Positions 53,952-63,569 of a DNA stretch of 64,000 bases are shown here, one piece after another (within the stretch, counting starts at the first letter, position 1; the number at the start of each line of letters is the position of its first letter). Origin of the DNA: Anolis sagrei (lineage: Eukaryota > Chordata > Lepidosauria > Squamata > Anolidae). Under the pieces are notes generated by a model. It was given only the letters and a program-made list of their open reading frames with translations. It had not been told where the DNA came from and made no database searches. The DNA is taken from NCBI RefSeq assembly GCF_037176765.1, contig NC_090034.1, positions 26,481,375-26,545,374 on the forward strand. The letters run 5' to 3'. A program made the position numbers and the translations under genes.

Positions 53952-54287
53952 TCACAATTGGATCCATTCTGGTCCCTCTTGTTGGTCTCCACGCAGGGAA
54001 AAATCAATAGCTCCAATATGTTCGCACTCCAAAGGAGCTGCAATAACATGATACCAGCCATTAACCCCACAAGCACTCAGCTCACCTCCATCCATTAAAA
54101 GCAGCATTAGGTGGTAAGTTTTCTGCATGCCTCTATTCACCGGGATCGTAAAAGCAGAGCCGGGGATGCAGTGTTTCAGTCTCTTGGATTTGGGAGGAGG
54201 GCAGGTTGAAGATTGGACAATCTGGTCAACAAGGAGGGCACTTACAACTATGGCTCTGCAATGGACCAGAGGAAGATAGTTGTTCTG
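53952..54287 (-). CDS. Unrecognised terminal-exon-like ORF, 111 codons
   Basis: On minus, the acceptor GTGTTCGTTTCTTTCAG at 54288 is followed by an unbroken phase-0 frame to TGA at 53954-53952. It begins QNNYLPLVHCRAIVVSALLV, has the central PPKSKRLKHCIPGSAFTIPV and YHLMLLLMDGGELSACGVNG, and ends GDQQEGPEWIQL. Composition is ordinary globular protein with five cysteines, not low complexity, and no repeat family is recognised. I cannot name it, and no partner exon was found upstream among the repeats at 54.3-59 kb. It could be the last exon of a gene divergent from LUC7L, a captured or retained exon fragment, or chance. There is no obvious poly(A) signal close downstream. Confidence 0.35.
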   Translation of the reverse strand, partial: QNNYLPLVHCRAIVVSALLVDQIVQSSTCPPPKSKRLKHCIPGSAFTIPVNRGMQKTYHLMLLLMDGGELSACGVNGWYHVIAAPLECEHIGAIDFSLRGDQQEGPEWIQL

Positions 54288-54354
54288 CTGAAAGAAACGA
54301 ACACATTTGGAAATAAAGATATATAGTTATTTTGCAGATAGCCACAAAGAAAAT

Positions 54355-55000
54355 TCAAGACATGCTACGTTCAACAAAGGACAAGAGGGATCCTCTCAGC
54401 ACTGCAGGAGTCTTTTGAATAATGTGCAGCTGCAGACAAGAAGTCTCCATAGGGACCCCCAAACACAGCAGCATTTCCCAAACACGAATCAAAGAACACA
54501 ACAGGCACTGCAAACTAACTCAACCAGAGAAGTCAGCTATAGCAGAGCACTTGATGAATCAACCTGGACACAGAATGTGATCCGAGAACACGGAAATACT
54601 GGACCATTCTGGCAATAACCACCATGCCAGACTAGACAGAAAAAACATTGAAATCCATAAGCATGAGGACAACTTCAACAGAAAGGAGGAAACCATGAAA
54701 ATGAACACAATCAGGTTACTGGTATTTACAAACACTAAAATCAAGACAGTAAATAAATGAGGAACACCACTCAGAAACAGGGGAACTCCAGGCAGCAAAC
54801 AATCAAGTACCAGTTAAGATCTCCCAAACAGAGGATGCCTCCAGGCAACAACAGCCAGGATACCCCTATGCAGATACCCTCACTGATTGACTTTGCAGCT
54901 GCAAGACCACTCAATGGTAATCAAGTTGGCTAGTTGCAACATCCATAATTACTTCAAACATACAAGAGTTCTTTCTCCCACCATGGACATTATTTCACAG

Positions 55001-55048
<48 letters not shown>

Positions 55049-55200
55049 CAGTGGCCTAATTTCCAACAGACTTCTGAAAATGCCATTGACCACAGATGCA
55101 GGCAAAATGTCAGAAGAGAATGCTGCTGTAACATGGCCAGACAGCCCGAAAACTCACAGCAACCCAGTGATTCTGGCCATGAAAGCCTTCGACAACATAT
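54355..55200 (+). mobile_element. Penelope-like element, nuclease region to 3' end
   Basis: Starts within the nuclease-flanking region (TFNKGQEGSSQHCRSLL...), carries GDNFNRKEETMKMNTIRLL-like codons and ends with the family 3' part (CACAGATGCAGGCAAAATGT, AACTCACAGCAACCC). A (CA)n microsatellite (55009-55048) has expanded within it. Confidence 0.8.
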
Positions 55201-55386
55201 ATATCAGTGCCCTCTACCGTCTGAAAGCAGAGCTGCATAGCCCTGGCTTTAATAATACCAGTGCTATGATGGGATTCCACCACTCTTCAATGGACTGCAA
55301 ACACAGGTGCAATGGGTGTGTGGTGTCCACAGGGGTCCATATATACACACACACACACACACACACGCACGCACACACACACACAA
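55009..55386. repeat. Two (CA)n microsatellites
   Basis: About twenty CA units at 55009-55048 and a shorter interrupted array at 55351-55386, separated by Penelope-like and unassigned sequence. (ATT)n/(AGT)n follows at 55459-55505. Confidence 0.95.
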
Positions 55387-55959
55387 TTTTTATTGTGTAT
55401 AAGTGACATACAGAATGTAACCCGCCTTGAGCCGCAGGGAGAGGCAGATAAGAAACATTATTATTATTATTATTAGTAGTAGTAGTAGTATTACTACTAT
55501 TATTAAAAGAAGGCTGTCTCTGTCTCTCTCTTTATATGAAATACACATAATACAAATATGCCATTACCAAACCCACCCATGACTCCATGTGAAACTAATA
55601 TCTCATAAAAATTTGCCGTTATCTTTGCATTAAAAACTTACCCTTCTGATTACTTTAAAGTTTACTTTTGTCTTCCTTTCCAAATATTCAAATGCCAGCC
55701 TTCGGTTCCTAGCAAAATCTTTGTTATTTCCTCCCCGAATACCATTGGAAAGCTTGGCCATCTGAATATAATCTAACAATTTTCCTCTCTAGTCCTTTAA
55801 AAGTAACTCTTTTCCCTCTTTCCATGATTTTGCTATTGAGAAATGTCTGTGTCTTCTTTACTAGTTCTCTTACAGAATAAACTAGTATTTCTGGTTTTTT
55901 TCTTAATCTTTTTAGTAATAATTTGTTTCTTTAATTACATGTTCCCATTTTTTTTGTAC

Positions 55960-56160
55960 CAACCTATCAGTCCACCAAGCTTGGAAGAAAGTACCTTTTT
56001 GTCCCACCCTGGTCATTCCACAGATATATAAACCCATTTTCCTAGTTCCAACAGAACTCACTACCTCTGAGGATGCTTGCTATAGATGCAGCCAAAACGT
56101 CAGGAGAGAATGCCTCTAGAACATGGCCATATAGCCCGAAAAAACCTACAACAACCCAGT
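55960..56160 (+). mobile_element. Penelope-like 3' non-coding fragment
   Basis: CATTCCACAGATATATAAAC, GGATGCTTGCTATAGATGC and CATGGCCATATAGCCCGAAA match the 3' parts at 5690 and 48330. The preceding 55510-55960 shows no recognisable feature beyond AT-rich sequence. Confidence 0.75.
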
Positions 56161-56257
56161 ACCTTTCTGTATTTTGCATCCACAACATTCCAGCAACCCC
56201 CAAATTTCCATAGATATTAGAGTCCCATTATATATCATCTGCTCGGGATAAAAAAAT

Positions 56258-56660
56258 TTATATATATATATATGTCTTTGCTTTCTTTCTGAAGGCCAAG
56301 AGGGAGGGCACAAATCTAATTTCACTGGTGAGGGAGTTCAAAAGTTGAGAGGCCACCACTGAGAAGGCTTTTCGACTGACCAGGAGTTCCTCTGTCTTGT
56401 CTGATTTCGATTTCAATTTGTTCACCCTCATCCAGACCGTCACAGTTGCCAAGCACCGGTTCAGGACCTGAACAGCCTCCTTAGCAACAGATGGAAAGGA
56501 ATAGTAGAGCTGAATGTCATCTGCGTACAAATGGCATCAAATTCCAAAACTCCGGATGATCTCTCCCAGTGGCTTTATGTAGATGTTAAACAACATGGGG
56601 GACAGTATTGAGCTCTGCAGGACCCCACAAGACAAAGACTGCAGGACTGAACAAGTGTCC
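56258..56660 (-). mobile_element. L2-like LINE RT fragment with internal deletion
   Basis: Encodes MYADDIQLYYSFPSVAKEA, VQVLNRCLATVTVWMRVNKL, then jumps to AFSVVASQLLNSLTSEIRFV, so the middle of the RT ORF is missing. Confidence 0.82.
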
Positions 56661-56869
56661 CCCAACAACACCTTCAGGAAGGGCTGGAGCCACTGTAGAA
56701 CAGTACCTCCGTGAAGCGTCCCAGAAGGTTACTGTGGTCTATGGTATTGAGGGCCACCAAGAGGTCCAGGAGAACCATTCCCCCTGTAAAGAACCCTTCG
56801 TAGATAATCCACTAAGGATTATATATTGTATTATATAACTCACTTCAAGGGATGCATGCAGCCATATCA

Positions 56870-57330
56870 GTGACTAGCCCCCTCCCTATCCACTTTTCAA
56901 AAAGATCTGAAGACATGGATGTTCCACTGTTCATTTGATTAAACGTTTCCGTTAACAATTGTCCTTAGTTAGAACCCAAAAAATTGACTATGCACTTTAC
57001 TACCGTTTTATCCAAAATTAGAGTTGACCTTTTTATATTGCTCTTATCCTTAATGCTGCTACATGCCCTATTCACTTTACTCATTGGCCCTATCCTCCGA
57101 TCTGTTGTACACCAGGCCGCCCACTTATATCGAGGCTTGACTATGTTATTGCTGTTAGTTTTGATGCTTTATATTTGGTATAATGTTGTTTTAAATTGCT
57201 GTGATGCACTCTAATGTGCTGTTTTAACTCTGTTATTTGCGCTTGGCCCCATGTAAGCCGCCCCGAGTCCCTTCGGGGAGATAAAGGTAGGGTATAAAAA
57301 TAAAGTTGTTGTTATTATTGTTGTTGTTAT
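56870..57330 (+). mobile_element. L2-like LINE 3' end
   Basis: Begins near the ORF end (CCACTTTTCAAAAAGATCTG) and continues through a 3' UTR to GCCCCGAGTCCCTTCGGGGA and GGTATAAAAATAAAG with (GTT/ATT)n. Confidence 0.78.
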
Positions 57331-57411
57331 TATTACTATTATTGGGAAGTTACTGCCTTTTAAAAATTATATGATAATCCTTACATTACTGAAAAAGAAT
57401 CATAATAACTA

Positions 57412-57675
57412 CAGTAGAGTCTTGCTTATCCAATATAAACCGGCTGGCAGAACGTTGGATAAGCAAAAATGTTGGATAATAAGGAAGGATTAAGGAAAAG
57501 CCTATTAAATGTCAAATTGCGTTATGATTTCACAAATTATGCACCAAAACAACAAATCAACAGAAAAAGCAGTTCAATACATGGTAATGTTTATGTAGCA
57601 ATTATGGTGGGAGGCACATTGCGTTAGATAATACAGAATGTTGGATGAGCGAAGAAGGTTGGATAAGTGAGACTT
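57412..57675. mobile_element. Tigger-like MITE C, truncated copy
   Basis: Starts CAGTAGAGTCTTGCTTATCC after TA, contains GTTGGATAAGCAAAAATGTT and GGATTAAGGAAAAGCC, and ends GGATAAGTGAGACT where an L2-like tail (57676-57745) begins. Second copy of 36696-37017. Confidence 0.82.
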
Positions 57676-57751
57676 TATTTATTTATGCCCTTCTCACCCC
57701 GAAGGGGACTCAGAGAGGCTTACAAGATATATACATACATATATTATATTA

Positions 57752-58440
57752 CTAGCAGTACCTGCCACATGTTGCTGTGGCCAACCTTCCCTCCCTCTTT
57801 GTCTCCTTCTTTCTTTCTCTCCTTCCTTCCCCCCCTTCTTCCTTCTCTCCTTTCTTCCTTCTCTACCTCTTTCTTTCCTTCTTTCCTTCTTCCTTTTTGC
57901 TCTTTGGTTCCATCCTTCCTTCTCTCCTTCCTTCCTTCCCTCGTTCTCTCCTTCCTTCCCTCTCTTTTTCCTTCCTTCCTTTTCTTTTTCTCTCTCCTTC
58001 CTTCCTTCTCTACCTCTTTCCTGTGTAGCCCTTTTTCTTTCCCTCCCTCATTCTCTCCTTCCTTCCTTTTCTACCTCTTTCCTTCCTTCTTTCCTTCTCT
58101 GCTTTTTCCCTTCATTTTCTTTCCTTCTGTCCTTCCTTCTTTCCCTCCCTCCTTCCTTCCCTCTAGACAGGCTGGAAAAGAGTTGAGTTTGAAGGCAGCA
58201 CTTGAGAGGCATGTTCCTTCTCTCTGCAGAGCAAGGGCTCCATGGTTAGTAAGCCAGGCATATTGTCATTTAGCTTTTTGGAGGTTTTAAGTCCTTTCCG
58301 GGGTTTTTTTTTTTGGGGGGGGGGGGTTATGGTCACTCGTTAGTCTAAGGGTGTAGTGTCCATATTTGGTGTCAATTCGTCCAGTGGTTTTTGAGTTATG
58401 TTAATCCCACAAACGAACATTACATTTTTATTTAGATAGA
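57752..58440 (-). mobile_element. Helitron 4, 689 bp, with (CCTT)n core
   Basis: Read on minus: 5' TCTATCTAAATAAAAATGTA, 3' GGCCACAGCAACATGTGGCA hairpin then GTACTGCTAG, followed by T. Most of the interior is a polypyrimidine tract (57780-58170) like that in Helitron 2. Confidence 0.78.
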
Positions 58441-58678
58441 ATATTAGCATAGCACAAGATCAGTATTATATATTACTATATTGTACTATACCATTATATT
58501 TTAATATTATTAGTAATATTGCATGTAATATAACATTTATATAATTATAGTATTGTATTACATTATAATAGTAGTAGTATTATACATGTAATATAAAATA
58601 TATAATTATAATACTGTATTAGTAGTAGTAGTAGTATATTGTGTTATGTGATATTATAAATATTAAATGTATATACAA

Positions 58679-58950
58679 TCTATATAAATAAAATGTAATG
58701 TTCGTTTGTGGGATTAACATAACTCAAAAACCACTGGGCGAATTGACACCAAATTTGGACACAAGACACCTATCAGGCCAACGAGTGACCATCACTCATA
58801 AAAACACTGAAAAATACAGCGGAAGGGACTTAAAAGGCCAAAAAATAAAATACATTACAACACATGCACAAAACCACATATACATAAATATACACACAAA
58901 ACACATAAACACAGACAGGGCCACAGCAACACGTAGCAAGGGACAGCTAG
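58679..58950 (+). mobile_element. Helitron 3, 272-bp minimal copy
   Basis: 5' TCTATATAAATAAAATGTAA after A, conserved AACTCAAAAACCACTGGGCG, 3' GCCACAGCAACACGTAGC hairpin-like sequence and GGACAGCTAG followed by T. Both termini present with almost no cargo. Confidence 0.85.
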
Positions 58951-59099
58951 TGTGTTATATTATATTATATTATTCGTATAGCAGAGGAGGCAAGGTGGAG
59001 CTGCCTCCCTGGCCCCCTCTCTCTTCGCTCTCGCCCAGAGCAGCAGTCAGTGCTGGGGGGGAGGGGGTGGCTCCCAGCTGATGGCATAGGCAGAAGACA

Positions 59100-59501
59100 A
59101 GGTGGAACTCGACTGTACAGAGCTTAAACAGATGCCTATGTACGCTGGGAATTGTAGTTTCGGCGAGTCAGGCAGGCCTCTCAGGTGGAGGAGACGAAAG
59201 ACAACGTAAAACTACATCCCCCAGAGATTTAGCACGGTCAAAATGGCGGCGGAGTTGGCGTGACCCGGATGCGAGGTGAGCACTACATCCCCCAGAGTGC
59301 TTTTCGCGGGACAAAAAAGCAAGCGATGGGAGAGGACGTTGCCGGTTGCGGCCCGCCCCCTTCTGTTTATTTCCCATCGTGCCCCTCGGCGGCTGAGGGG
59401 AGAGGAAGAGAGAGCGCGCGTTTGCGGCCTAGTCGTGTCTCTCCCTCTCTCTCTCTCTCGTTTCCAAGGAGACGCGGGTTCCTTCCTTCCCCGCCGCCAT
59501 T
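59100..59501 (+). promoter_or_regulatory. LUC7L: LUC7L CpG-rich promoter with ZNF143-like sites
   Basis: GC- and CpG-rich sequence runs up to the LUC7L start codon and into the intron (to ~59730). Three ZNF143/SBS-like motifs occur: GCTGGGAATTGTAGTT (59144-59159, minus orientation), AACTACATCCCCCAGAG (59210-59226) and ACTACATCCCCCAGAGTGC (59282-59300). A YY1-type AAAATGGCGGC lies at 59240-59250. No TATA box. The pattern fits a housekeeping promoter; it could also serve a divergent minus-strand transcript. Confidence 0.75.
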
Positions 59502-59562
59502 ATGTCTGCCCAGGCCCAGATGCGGGCACTGCTCGACCAGCTGATGGGCACCGCCCGCGACG
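59502..59562 (+). CDS. LUC7L: LUC7-like U1 snRNP-associated splicing factor, first coding exon
   Basis: LUC7L is the vertebrate homologue of yeast Luc7p, a U1 snRNP-associated protein that influences 5' splice-site choice in the nucleus. Only exon 1 is present: MSAQAQMRALLDQLMGTARD plus the first base of a Gly codon, identical to mammalian LUC7L as I recall it. It ends GCGACG|GTGAGTGA (phase 1). The ATG lies in a CCATTATG context inside the CpG island. The next exon, starting near DETRQRVKFTDDRV, was looked for and not found before 64000, so intron 1 is at least 4.4 kb. The two zinc fingers and RS tail lie outside the window. LUC7L2 is less likely because of this exact N-terminus and the 16p13.3-type neighbours. 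Confidence 0.93.
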
Positions 59563-59728
59563 GTGAGTGAGAGGGCGCCGCGAGGAGCGAGGGAAGGGGA
59601 GGGAAGGCCGGACATGGCGGCAACTACTCCTCCCTCCGCGGGCCTGAGGCCTACCCCGCCTTCTCTGCGCCTCACAGGCTTCCTGGCCTCGAGACGAGCC
59701 GCACTCGCGCCTGCTGCTGAGGGGAGGG

Positions 59729-61525
59729 CGCTCTGCAGAGGTCCAGAGGAGCCTCCGCTCTCGCCTCACAGTCCCGCACGCCTTGCCCTTGGCTATTCCC
59801 ACAACTCTGCTTTATTAAGGTCTTGCTATGGGGAAAGTGTAGTCTGAGTAGGCTCAAGTGCACTCTGCATATGCTCAGAGGCACCCCTGCTCTCGCTTCA
59901 CAAGCCTTGCCATTGGTTATTACCACAACGGTGAGCTTTCTTAAGATATTGCTAAATTGCTACGGAGGAAGTGCACTCTGCATATGCTCACTCTCTCTAG
60001 GCGCAGAGGCGCTTTTCCTGTCATCTTACAGTCCTGCAAGCCTTATCATTACTTATTCCCACAACTCTTCTCTATTAAGGTATTGCTATGAGGCAGGCGC
60101 ACTCTGCAAATGCTCAGGTGCACTCTTGCTCTCGCGTCACAGTTCTCCAAGCCTTCCATTGGTTGGTCCATAACTGTGTGCTTTATTGGTGTGCTGTGTG
60201 CTATTGGGGGAAAGTGCACTTTGCATAGGCTCAGAGGTAGCCTGCATAGCTTCAGAAGCACTCTTGCTGCTGGTAATTTTACAATGGTGTGCTTTATTAA
60301 TATAGTGCTCTCAGAGGCACTCTGCATAGCTCAGAGGCACCCTTGCTGTTGCCACACAGTTCTCCAAACCTTGCCATCAGTTATTCCCACAACTGTGTGC
60401 TTTATTAATGTATATTGTTGTGGGAGGAAGTGCACGCCGCATAGGTTCAGAGGCACTCTTTCTGTCATCTCACAGTTCTCCAAGTCTTGCCATTAGCTAT
60501 TCCCACAACTCTGCTTTATTAAGTATTGCTGTGAGGCAGGTGCACTCTGCATATGCTCAGAGGCACCCTCGCTGTTGTCTCACAGGCCTGAAACCTTGCC
60601 ATTGGTTATCCCACAGCTGTGTGCTTTATTAATGTATTGCTATGAGGAGAGTGTGCTCTGCATATGATCAGAGGCACTCTTGCTGCCATCTCACAGTTCC
60701 CCAAGCCTTGCCATCGGTGCTTTATTAATGTTTTGCTATGGAGGAAGGGCACTCTGCATATGCTCAGAGGCACTCTTGTTGCTGTCTCACAGTTCTTGAA
60801 GCCTTGTCAGCAGTAATTCTACAACTCTGTGCTTTATTAAGGTATTGCTATGAGGCAGGGACTGTTATCTCACAGGCCCCTACACAGCTGAATAAAATCC
60901 TTATCTGCTTTGAAGTGGATTATCTGGCAGTATAGACTCAAGATAATCCAGTTCAAAGCAGATAATGTGGATTATCTGCCTTGATATTCTGGATTATATG
61001 GCATTGTAGAAGGGCCCACAGTCTCCAAGCCTCGCCATTGGTTATTCTCACAACTCTGTGTTTTATTACTGTATATTGCAATGAGGAAGGTCCACTCTGC
61101 ATAGGCACAGAGGCACTCTTGCTCTCATCTCACAGTTCTCCAAACCTTGCCATCAGCTATTCCCACAACTGTGTGCTTTATTTGTGTATATTGCTATGAG
61201 AGAAGTATTCCCACATCTGTGTGCTCTATTATGGTCTTGCCTTTGTTTATTCCACAACTGTGTGATTTCTTAAGGCCCTTCCACACAGCCACACAGCCAT
61301 ATAACCCACAATATCAAGGTAGATAACCCACAATATCTGCTTGGAACTGGATTATCTGAGTTCACACTGCCATATAATCCTGTTCAATGTGGATTTTATG
61401 CAGCTGGGTGGAAGGGGTGTCAATGTATATTGCTATGAGGGAGGTGCTCTTTGATTTCATATGCTCAGAGGCACTCTTTGATTTCACAGGCTTCTGGCTT
61501 GAAGCCTTGCCATTAGTTCTGCCAA
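59729..61525 (+). repeat. Divergent ~115-bp tandem array in LUC7L intron 1
   Basis: About 12-13 units, recognised by GCACTCTGCATATGCTCAGA at or near 59859, 59971, 60098, 60214, 60310, 60430, 60540, 60652, 60748, 61090 and 61440, with a GC-rich founder-like copy at 59729. Each unit continues CTTGCTGTCATCTCACAG, CCAAGCCTTGCCATTGGTTA, CCCACAACTCTG and CTTTATTAAGGTATTGCTAT. Two MITEs interrupt the array. The start is only ~170 bp after exon 1. Confidence 0.85.
60884..61019. mobile_element. Palindromic MITE inside the LUC7L intron array
   Basis: GGCCCCTACACAGCTGAATA and the complement of GGCATTGTAGAAGGGCCC flank a hairpin interior (TAATCCAGTTCAAAGCAGAT). Related copies follow at 61272-61412, 61588-61716 and, partial, at 61850-61995. 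Confidence 0.78.
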
Positions 61526-61527
61526 GA

Positions 61528-61566
<39 letters not shown>

Positions 61567-61995
61567 GGATGGCCACTGAATGACTGAGGCCCGTTCCACA
61601 CAGCTGCATAAAATCCACCTTGAATGGATGATGTGGCAGTGCAGACTCAGATAATCTAGTTCAAAGCAGACAATGTGGATTAACTGCTTGAATCATCTGA
61701 ATTATATGGCAGTGTGGGCCTTGAATGACAGAAAACAAAAATAACTATTAGAAACACATGTGTGTTCTTTTAAAAAAATATTTGGAAATATAATCTATTT
61801 TTTCAGGATTATCTGTTAAAAACAACATCCGTCAAATGACCACCATCAAATGAAGCCCTTTTTACACTGCCATATAATCCTGATTCTCAAAGCAGATAAT
61901 CTGGATTTTATATAGCAGTGTAGGTAGGGCCTGAAAGAGCGACAACTTTTTGAACCCTTCAGGCCCCTTCTACAGTGCCATATAATCCAGTCTTT
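61272..61995. mobile_element. Cluster of related palindromic MITEs
   Basis: Copies of the CCCTTCCACACAGCC / CATATAATCC family at 61272-61412, 61588-61716 and fragments to 61995 (CTTTTTACACTGCCATATAA, CCCCTTCTACAGTGCCATAT). An (ATT)n tract is at 61529-61563. No coding sequence seen. Confidence 0.7.
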
Positions 61996-62269
61996 CCGTG
62001 GCCACCCTGTATTATATGTTCTGCTGAGAGGTTATATTATTATTATAATTATTATTATTAATATTATGGCTTATTAATCTATATGCTACCTTTTTCCAAA
62101 ATGGATCCCAGGTGGTTTATTATCAGTGAAGTTTGGGGGAGAGAAATACAAATGGCAATATATTTTTGAATAAGTGTGGATAGGAAATACACCCAACGTA
62201 TGCTCACAGTCGCTCTTGATTTCCTTTCATTGGATCCTGGTTCAAATCCTTGCTGTTAAGTTCTGCCAA

Positions 62270-62640
62270 AGCGGAAATCCCTGCTTGCTTTGAAGATCTT
62301 AAGCCGCATAGAGTCGCCGTATCAGGCTGATATATGCGGTATAGAAGAAAAGCAAATAAAATAAATAAATGATTATAATTCCACCAATATACAATTTATT
62401 AAGATACAAACTACCTTTTCCCAAGTGGATCTGAGGTGGCTCATTATAAAATTATTATTGTTGTTGTTATTATTGTTATTATTGCCCATTTTTTCTTTCC
62501 TGAAGGAGACTCAAAAGCAGCTTACATTAAAAGAATTTTGATATAATGTAAAATATACAAATATTAAAACAGAATGGTATTTTAAAAAACACAAATGTCC
62601 ATAAAAACATATTCAAAGCTACAGACCAAGCACCCCCTGA
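62270..62640. mobile_element. L2-like tails and related fragment
   Basis: 62300-62370 ends GCGGTATAGAAGAAAAGCAAA(TAAA)n, an L2-like 3' end on plus. 62480-62620 (GAAGGAGACTCAAAAGCAGC, ATATAATGTAAAATATACAA) is a minus-strand tail related to 23040-23160 and 50880-51000. Confidence 0.65.
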
Positions 62641-62914
62641 CTTGATCTTAAAAACCTTCTTTAAAAGCTTTGGGGAAAAAATATATATAAATGCCAGTAC
62701 AGTTCCTGTTGTTAGTGGTTATTCCCTATGACATCTGCTACCTTTTTCCCAGAGTGGATTATAAAAGCAGTTTGGGGAGGATGCATATAAATGCCAGTCT
62801 CTTGTGGAATAAGCAAAGTGTGCGGTTCATGCTATTAGTGCTTCTGGTTGTTCCAGTGGAGCTTCCAAATGTTGAGGTAAAGTACCTCAGAATATCACAC
62901 ATGGGGAAACAATA

Positions 62915-63500
62915 CACCATATTTCTTTGATTCTAAGATACAGCCACCTCTCTTGTATAGACATCTCTAAAATTGGGGTGCATCTTAGAATCATGGGTGA
63001 GGATCACATATATATGTATATTGTGTTAATTCTAAGATACACTTTCCCCATATAAACACCTCTAAAAATGGGGTGCATCTTAGAATCATGGATGAGATAT
63101 AGTTACATATGTATAGTTGTATACTGTATTTCTTCAATTTTAAGATGCACCTCCCCCCCCCCCCCCCCATATAAACATCTCTAAAAATGGGCTGCATCAT
63201 AGAATCGCAGGTGTTTTATTTGTATACAAACCAAGCTTTTTTCCCCCGTTGGTGGCATGGAATTTAATGCCCGTCTTGCAATTGATGGTGTCTTAGAATC
63301 GAAGAAAAACAGTACAGTATATAGCAGGCATGAGCAATTAGGAATTGTGGGAGTTGAAATCCAGAACACCTTAAGGGAGGGCCAAAGTTTGCCAATGCCT
63401 GGTATATAACTCCCCCCCCCCCCCCCACTGTTGGTGGTACTGAAATTAGTGTGCGCCTTACAATCAATGGTGTCTTAAGAGTTGGAGAAATATGGTATAT
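62915..63500. mobile_element. MITE with repeated GATTCTAAGATACA ends, multimeric
   Basis: TTCTTTGATTCTAAGATACA, then repeated AAAATGGGGTGCATCTTAGAATCATG at about 62972, 63068 and 63184, ending GGTGTCTTAGAATCGAAGAA and a further GGTGTCTTAAGAGTTGGAGA at 63468. The inverted termini suggest a mariner-like MITE whose subterminal unit is tandemly repeated. C-homopolymers and a hairpin MITE half (63324-63403) are nested in it. Confidence 0.65.
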
Positions 63501-63569
63501 GTCCTGTTGCCTTTGCAACCTCCTGGTAGGTTTCCCAAGAGACTTTTAGTCTTGAGTTTTTCTTTGGTG

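Noticed and set aside
59168-59377. Minus-strand ORF in the LUC7L promoter
   Set aside because: CpG-island chance frame without conserved features.
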